Source: Chamaea fasciata (taxonomy: Eukaryota; Chordata; Aves; Passeriformes; Sylviidae). From it: a stretch of DNA of 64,000 bases. The notes below the pieces were generated by a model, which did no database searches, was not told where the DNA came from, and was given only the letters and a program-made list of their open reading frames with translations. The DNA is taken from NCBI GenBank assembly GCA_029207755.1, contig JARCOQ010000012.1, positions 15,257,679 through 15,321,678 on the forward strand, given 5' to 3'. Position 1 is the first letter of the stretch. Every line of letters begins with the position of its first letter. Below are positions 58,907-64,000 of the stretch, piece by piece. Made by a program: the position numbers and the translations under genes.

Positions 58907-61888
58907 TCAGGCACGGCTCCGGGGCAGGCCATCCGCTCCCAGGAGGTGCTGGCTGGGGTCATCCACGAGCTGGGGACCAGGGCCAGGCTGTGGGGCAGGA
59001 CATGGGTCAGGGACACCGGGGAACCCCACTGCCTTCAGGGCCCCCTGGTTTGGGTGGCGGGCAGCTCTGGGCCCCACAGACCCCCACACGTCACCCCATG
59101 GGTCGTGCCAGTGAGAATATGTCCAGAAATGGGGTCCTGCACACCCACCTGAGGATGGGGACAGGGACGGGGTCCCACATACAGCCCTGGGGATGGGGAC
59201 AGGGCCCTTCACAACCCCCTGGGGATGGGGACGAGGATGGGGTCCCACACACACCCTTGGGGACAGGCTGCCCTAGGAATTGGGACGGGGATGGGGTCCT
59301 GGACACCCCTGGGGTCCCACCACCCCTGTGGGGCCAGGAACCAGGTCAGAACCCCTCATAGAGGCCGTGTCCCCTCAGTCACCCTCCCCCAGCCCCCCTG
59401 CCCCTCACCTTGGTGTGCAGGATGTACTGGACAGCCCCCGGCACGGGCTCGGTGACCACGGCGGCCACCAGCTCCTGTGACAGCACGGCCGAGCCCACGG
59501 GCAGCCCCTGGACAAACCTGTGACACGGCCAGCGCTCAGTCCCCATGTCCCCAGCACCTCCCCGTCCTCCCCCAGTAAGAAGCGGGGTTCCCTTACTGGT
59601 CCCCGTTGGTGGCGGGGGGAAAGCTGCGCCTCACCACCTCCACAAACTCGGCCACGGTGTTGGCCAGCGCGAAGATGACGGCATTGGGGCCGGCGTCGAA
59701 GGTGTAGGCGACCTGCAGTGGCATTGTGGGGATGTGGGGACCTGGGGAAGGGCCAGGACGCTGTGACAGCCCCGTGACAGCCCTGGGGGTACCTTGGTGT
59801 GGCCGTGGTGGGCGTTGTAGCGATGTGCCAGCGCGATGATGTGGCGCGACACATCCGTGAGGTAGAAGATGGGCGGGAAGGTGTCGAGGCAGGTGGCGTG
59901 GAACTGGTTGCTGTCCCTCATGGCCAGCTGGCCAAAGCCCTCGAAGTCCCGGTCACGGATGTGCCGCATCATCTGGGCCAGGCGCTCGGGGACCACCACC
60001 TCTGCCCGGTGCTGCCACAGCACAGGGGTCACCATCAGACCACCTCAGGGACACCCAGGTGGGTCGTGGTCACCCCAAAGCAATGACAGCCACAGCAGGT
60101 AGGTTGTGGCCACCCCAGTTTGGTGACATCCACAGCAGGAGGGCCACAGTTACCACAGTTCAGTGACACCCACAGCAGGTGGGTTGTGGTCACCCTGAAT
60201 TTGGTGATACCCACAGCAGGAAGGTCACTGTCACCCCAATTTGGTCACAGCCACAGCACCATGATGCTTTGGGTGTCACCGCACACCCTCCAGCCCCATT
60301 CCAAGGGAAATTCCTGGGCAGGACAAGTCCTGTGTCCCCCTACCTTCAGCAGGGGACTGGTCTCCACACTGGTCTGCATCCCCGCCGTGCTGCCCACAGG
60401 CTTCTTCTCCCCGCTGACCTGGGGGGACACAGACAGTGGGACACGGCCCCTCCTGAGCACCCCCGAGTCCCAAATCCCACCCAAACCCCTTGCCAGCCCC
60501 TCACCACCAGGACGAGGACGCGGAGCTCCGGCCAGTGCGTCTCGGGGGCCACCTGGAGGGCCAGGCTGTCGGTGCCATCGGGGCGTTCCCCGCGCTGCCA
60601 CTGCACAAAACCGCCGAACATGCTGCGACAGGCACTGCCCGAGCCCCGCCGGGCCACCTCGGACAGCTCCTCCTCCAGGCCATAGAGCCGGGCCAGCGCC
60701 GACACTGCGGGGACAGGCAGAGGGGACACCCCTGTCACCCCTCCCGGTGCCAACACAGAGCCAGGCCAGCACTGACATGGTGGGGACAGGCAGAGGGAAC
60801 ACCCCTGTCACCCCTCCCGGTGCTAAAACAGAGCCAGGCCAGCACTGACATTGTGGGGACAGGCAGAGGGGACACTCCTGCCACCCGTCACCCCCTGCCA
60901 GCACCCTCCATGCCACACAGGTCACAGTAAGGGGACACCCCTGTCACCCCTCCCAAGCAAGGAGGGGCCAGGCCCAGCCCAGGGCCCGGCCCCACACGCA
61001 CCCAGGCAGGCGTAGCCGGCGGCGGACGAGGCGAGCCCGGCGGCCGTGGGGAAGTTGTTCTCGGAGGCGATGTGGATTTTGTAGGAGAGGCTGAGTGCGG
61101 CCGCGTCCTCAGCGCCCCCGCGGCGCTTCCGGGCCAGGCGCCTCACTGCGGGGACAGCGGGGTCAGGGGACAGCGGGGACAGCGGGGACAGCCCCGGGCA
61201 GGGGACGCTCACCCTCCCGCAGACAGGCCTGCACCCGCGGGTGCCCCACGTCCGCCTCCTTCCCGTTGAGCCACAGCCGGTCCTCCGTGAAATCCCGGCT
61301 GGCGGCCGCTGTGGTGGTGGTCTTGAGCTGTGGGGGGAGAGGGAAGGGGCTCAGCAGCCCTGGACGGCCGAGGGGCTGATCCTGATCCTAAACATGATCC
61401 TAAACCTGATCCTGGTCCCGATGCTGACCCACCTGGTCCTGGTGCAGCGTCACGCTCAGGGAGGAGTTGATGGGCAGGATGAGGTCGGTGTCACGCTTGC
61501 CCCCTGCAAGAGAGCACGGCATGGCACGGCTTGGAATGGCACGAAACAGTTTGATGGCACTGATGGATACAGCAAAGCATGGCATGACAGCGCCTGGCAT
61601 GGCATGGCACAGCCAGGAATGGCATGGCATGGCTAGGACTGGCATGGAACAGTCTGGGATGACACTGATTATGACACTCCAGCTCTTGGCACGGCATGGA
61701 GCAGCTTGGAATGACACGGCACGGCCCGGCAGTGTCACCTGTGCCCCGAATCTGTGCCCCCGTGCCCCCCGCGCAGGTGCCCGGCTCGCCCCCGGCCCGT
61801 GTCCCCGGCAGTACTCACAGTACTTGATGACGGCGATGTTCACGGGGGCCGTGCAGGTGGCCATGGCCACTCCGCGCTCCGCCGCCAT
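58907..61888 (-). CDS. MVD: MVD, diphosphomevalonate decarboxylase, complete
   Basis: Ten exons on the minus strand join in frame: 61888-61819, 61503-61433, 61327-61213, 61145-61002, 60704-60505, 60418-60344, 60011-59793, 59712-59597, 59517-59409 and 58987-58907 (TGA). They total 1200 nt or 399 residues; human is 400. The enzyme converts mevalonate 5-diphosphate to isopentenyl diphosphate using ATP, in sterol and isoprenoid synthesis. Features: N-terminal [31 protein letters not shown], the GHMP-kinase ATP loop [15 protein letters not shown] (residues about 115-129), [27 protein letters not shown], and YTFDAGPN with the catalytic Asp at about 304 (human 305). The ATG at 61888 is the first in the GC-rich leader. 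An in-frame second ATG nine codons on (MATCTAP) fits the start of the conserved block and is a possible alternative. Introns are short and several carry minisatellites. Confidence 0.95.
59100..59335. repeat. GGGGATGGGGAC minisatellite in MVD last intron
   Basis: About five degenerate copies of a 40-50 bp unit containing ctggggatggggacagggacggggtcccacac. It is strongly G-rich on the plus strand. Confidence 0.7.
60040..60262. repeat. About 45-bp tandem repeat in MVD intron 6
   Basis: Five copies of a unit containing gtgacacccacagcaggtgggttgtggtcacccc-atttg. Confidence 0.8.
60690..60890 (-). repeat. About 73-bp tandem triplication spanning the MVD exon-5 acceptor
   Basis: On the minus strand the genuine junction ctgcctgtccccgcag|tgtcggcgctggcc recurs twice in the intron as ctgcctgtccccaccatgtcagtgctggcc and ctgcctgtccccacaatgtcagtgctggcc. 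The two intronic copies have lost the AG. Confidence 0.85.
61515..61740. repeat. ggcat-rich degenerate repeat in MVD intron 1
   Basis: Recurring tggcatggcatggca and gcacggcttggaatg motifs about every 20-30 bp. Confidence 0.75.
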
Positions 61889-62110
61889 CGCCGCCGCCAC
61901 CGCCGGCCGCCCTCAGGCCCCGCTCCCGCGCCATGCACGTCACCGTGGGCTGCGGCGCGTCCCGCCTCGCCATTGGTCGAGGGCGCAGCGCCCGGTTCCC
62001 AACAGCCAATGGCAGCGATCGGACCACGGGAGCCCCCGCCCCCTGAGCGATCAGGGCGGGGCCTGGGGCGCCATTTTTGAATTGGGCAACACCTGCGCAT
62101 GCGCAGATGC
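61889..62110 (-). promoter_or_regulatory. MVD promoter with two CCAAT boxes and an NRF-1 palindrome
   Basis: A CCAAT on the minus strand (attgg at 61972-61976) and one on the plus strand (62006-62010) lie about 85 and 120 bp upstream of the MVD ATG. The palindrome TGCGCATGCGCA, an exact NRF-1-type site, is at 62094-62105, and a YY1-like gccattttt is near 62070. NF-Y (CCAAT) usually assists SREBP at sterol genes; I could not identify a convincing sterol response element. Confidence 0.55.
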
Positions 62111-62322
62111 TACCGGTGCTCCCGGTACCGCTCCCGGTGTTCCCAGTACAGCTCCCGTGCTCCCGAATTCCCCGTAGCCCTCACACCCCAGTGCTCCAAA
62201 CACGCCCAGGACTCTCTGAGTGCTCCCAAAACCTTCAGGGTCACCCGCGTCCCAGAGCCCCAGGATCCCAGTGCTCCCAGCATCCCGCCCCCGGGCAGAG
62301 GCCAGCCGTGGATGAAATTGCC

Positions 62323-62328
62323 TTTATT
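62323..62328 (-). terminator. Polyadenylation signal AATAAA of an unidentified minus-strand transcript
   Basis: The minus strand reads ctcaataaaggcaatttcatcc, a perfect hexamer only about 430 bp upstream of MVD. It may end the next minus-strand gene; in human that is SNAI3. Confidence 0.45.
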
Positions 62329-64000
62329 GAGAAAAATGGTTTTGCTACAAATAACGTCATCGAGTTAATTCTTCTTCAAAAAACGGGACGGCTCGTTAAA
62401 AGTTCTAATTATGCAAAAAAGTGGTGGGTGATGCACTCGGCGGGCACGGCCGGCGGGATCCACGGATCCCTGGCACAGGGGGATCCCTGGCACAGAGGAT
62501 CCCTGGCCCAGGGGGATCCCTGGCACAGAGGGATCCCTGGCACAGAGGGATCCCTGGCACAGGGGGATCCCTGGCACAGAGGATCCCGGGCACAGGGGGA
62601 TCCCTGGCACAGAGGGATCCCTGGCACAGAGGATCCCTGGCACAGAGGGATCCCTGGCACAGAGGATCCCTGGCACAGAGGATCCCTGGCATGGCCCCTC
62701 ACACCCAGGGCCTTAAAGTGCTTTACAAAAGCAGCTCTTGCTGCCCCTGCTCTGTCTCTGTGGGGCAAAAAGGAGGAAAAAAGGAGGAGAGAAGGAAGGA
62801 GCCCGAGGTTAACAGTGCTGGCCCAACAGCACGGAGCTCTCATGGAGGCTGCTGCTGCAGCTGAGCACAGGGCAGGGAAATGCTCCTGCGTCCCCCCTGG
62901 AAGATGCCAGTGCTCTCCATCCCACCAGGAACATCCTCCAGGTGCCAGCAGTGCTGGGCAGGTAAGAGAAGACGCCGTCCCTCCTTGCTGGCCTGGCTCC
63001 AGGAAGGGGAGCAGGGCAGCTCCAGCCCTTTCCCTGCCCTGCCAGGAAGCTGAGGGCTCCCTGCACGCCCCTCACAGGGCTGCAGATCCCAAAACCCTCC
63101 AGCACTATGAAAATCAAAATAAAACCGAAGCCAGTATTGCTAGAGCAGAGCTGGAGCCAGGTTTTGGATAAAGCTCGGGAATTCTCCGAGCAGGGAGACG
63201 CAGAGGGGGCCTCTCCCACCCCTGTTCCCTGCAAATCCTGCAGGAAGGCAGCATCAGGGCAACCCCCCCTCCCTCAGCTCCACTACGGGGAGCCTGCGGC
63301 TCATCCCATGGCGGGTGCCATCTCCCTGCCAGCCTCTCCCAGCCCTCCAGAGCCAAGCCCACCTGCAGCAGGCAGGGCTGAGGGGCAGGGGCAGCGGGAA
63401 CAGGGGTCACACCAGGATGCTGTGGAGCACCTTGGATCAACAGTGCCCCATTCCCAGGGAGGGATTACAGCAGGGGGATGCAATCCCTTATTTCTGGGGG
63501 GGGTAAGGAGCTCGGGATCCTGCATGGACAGACATTCCGTGGGCAACCAGCACCTGGATCCAATCCAGCTGCTCCTGCCGAGCGCCAGCCTGGCACAACG
63601 ATCCTGCCTGCTCCCTCACAGGCAGGTGAAGGAAGGGAAAGGCCCAGAAATATCCAGGAAAGGCTCAGAAGTATCCAGGGATGTCCCACAAAGATCCCTG
63701 CACTTCCCCCCACACCTCAGAGTCCGACCCGCCGCTCCGGGATCCAGCTCCTGCCTCCTCCTGCCCCATTCCCAATCCACGTGTTCATTTGCTTGAGTTC
63801 TTTGTGTAAAAAATAAACTTTCTGAGTAATGTTCCATAAAAATACTCTTGTCCTGGGTGGCAGGTATTGCAGTGAGGAGGGGAACAGCTTCTGACTCCGC
63901 TCTAGAAAACGTGGAAAAGGCTTTGTGCCACTTTGTGTAGAAAAACACAGGATTTGGTATCCCAAGAGCCGGTAGAAAACGAGGAAGGGGAGGGTTTCCC
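62329..64000 (-). other. No recognisable gene; possible 3'UTR of the next minus-strand gene
   Basis: No exon with a known protein motif on either strand. Contains the minisatellite at 62459-62690 and two plus-strand AATAAA hexamers (63117-63122 and 63812-63817). C-terminal motifs of SNAI3 or RNF166, the expected neighbours, were not seen. Confidence 0.35.
62459..62690. repeat. 17-19-bp minisatellite with a BamHI-type core
   Basis: About 13 copies of ggatccctggcacaga(g/gg), with unit length varying by one or two bases. Every unit contains ggatcc. Confidence 0.9.

Noticed and set aside
62077..63171. 364-codon plus-strand frame downstream of MVD
   Set aside because: Its centre is the 17-19-bp minisatellite and the rest has no recognisable family. 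The minus-strand poly(A) signal argues for untranslated sequence here.

Overview
The window looks like nuclear DNA from a bird. It has spliced vertebrate genes with CpG-island promoters, about twenty truncated copies that read like the 3' end of avian CR1 LINEs, and no Alu/L1-type repeats that I can see. The gene order ZFPM1 - ZC3H18 - IL17C - CYBA - MVD, with CYBA and MVD on the minus strand, matches human 16q24 from memory of that locus; chicken chromosome 11 would be the expected counterpart. All identifications rest on recalled protein families and on splice-frame bookkeeping. No alignment was run.

Layout. 1-642 is the last coding part of ZFPM1 (FOG1), with its 3'UTR to about 1,090. 2,402-3,525 (minus) is a five-coding-exon CIDE-family gene most like CIDEC/FSP27; I do not expect it at this locus from the human map. 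4,700-5,000 is the CpG-island promoter of ZC3H18. Its 18 proposed coding exons run from 11,384 to 47,408, and its 3'UTR to about 48,210. The ZC3H18 introns hold most of the CR1 copies, a 39-bp and a 22-bp minisatellite, an AT-rich tandem array abutting one splice acceptor, and a non-tandem intronic duplication. 49,019-54,311 is IL17C: a TATA promoter, a first exon whose only coding triplet is the ATG, a 4.4-kb intron made almost entirely of TG/TA/GATA repeats, and two further coding exons. CYBA (p22phox, minus, 56,041-57,987) converges on IL17C. MVD (minus, 58,907-61,888) follows, with a GC-rich promoter carrying CCAAT and NRF-1-type sites. The last 1.7 kb has no gene I recognise and may be the 3'UTR of a further minus-strand gene.

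Functionally the genes are unrelated neighbours: a GATA cofactor, a lipid-droplet protein, a nuclear RNA-fate adaptor, an epithelial cytokine, an NADPH-oxidase subunit and a cholesterol-pathway decarboxylase. IL17C and CYBA both serve innate defence, but nothing in the sequence shows co-regulation.

I did not find a novel molecular system. The observations most worth a check are structural. They are the unexpected CIDE-family gene, tandem duplications that copied splice-acceptor regions in MVD and ZC3H18, a candidate in-frame 33-nt microexon in ZC3H18, the split start codon of IL17C with its repeat-filled intron, and an approximately 300-bp intronic duplication in ZC3H18.
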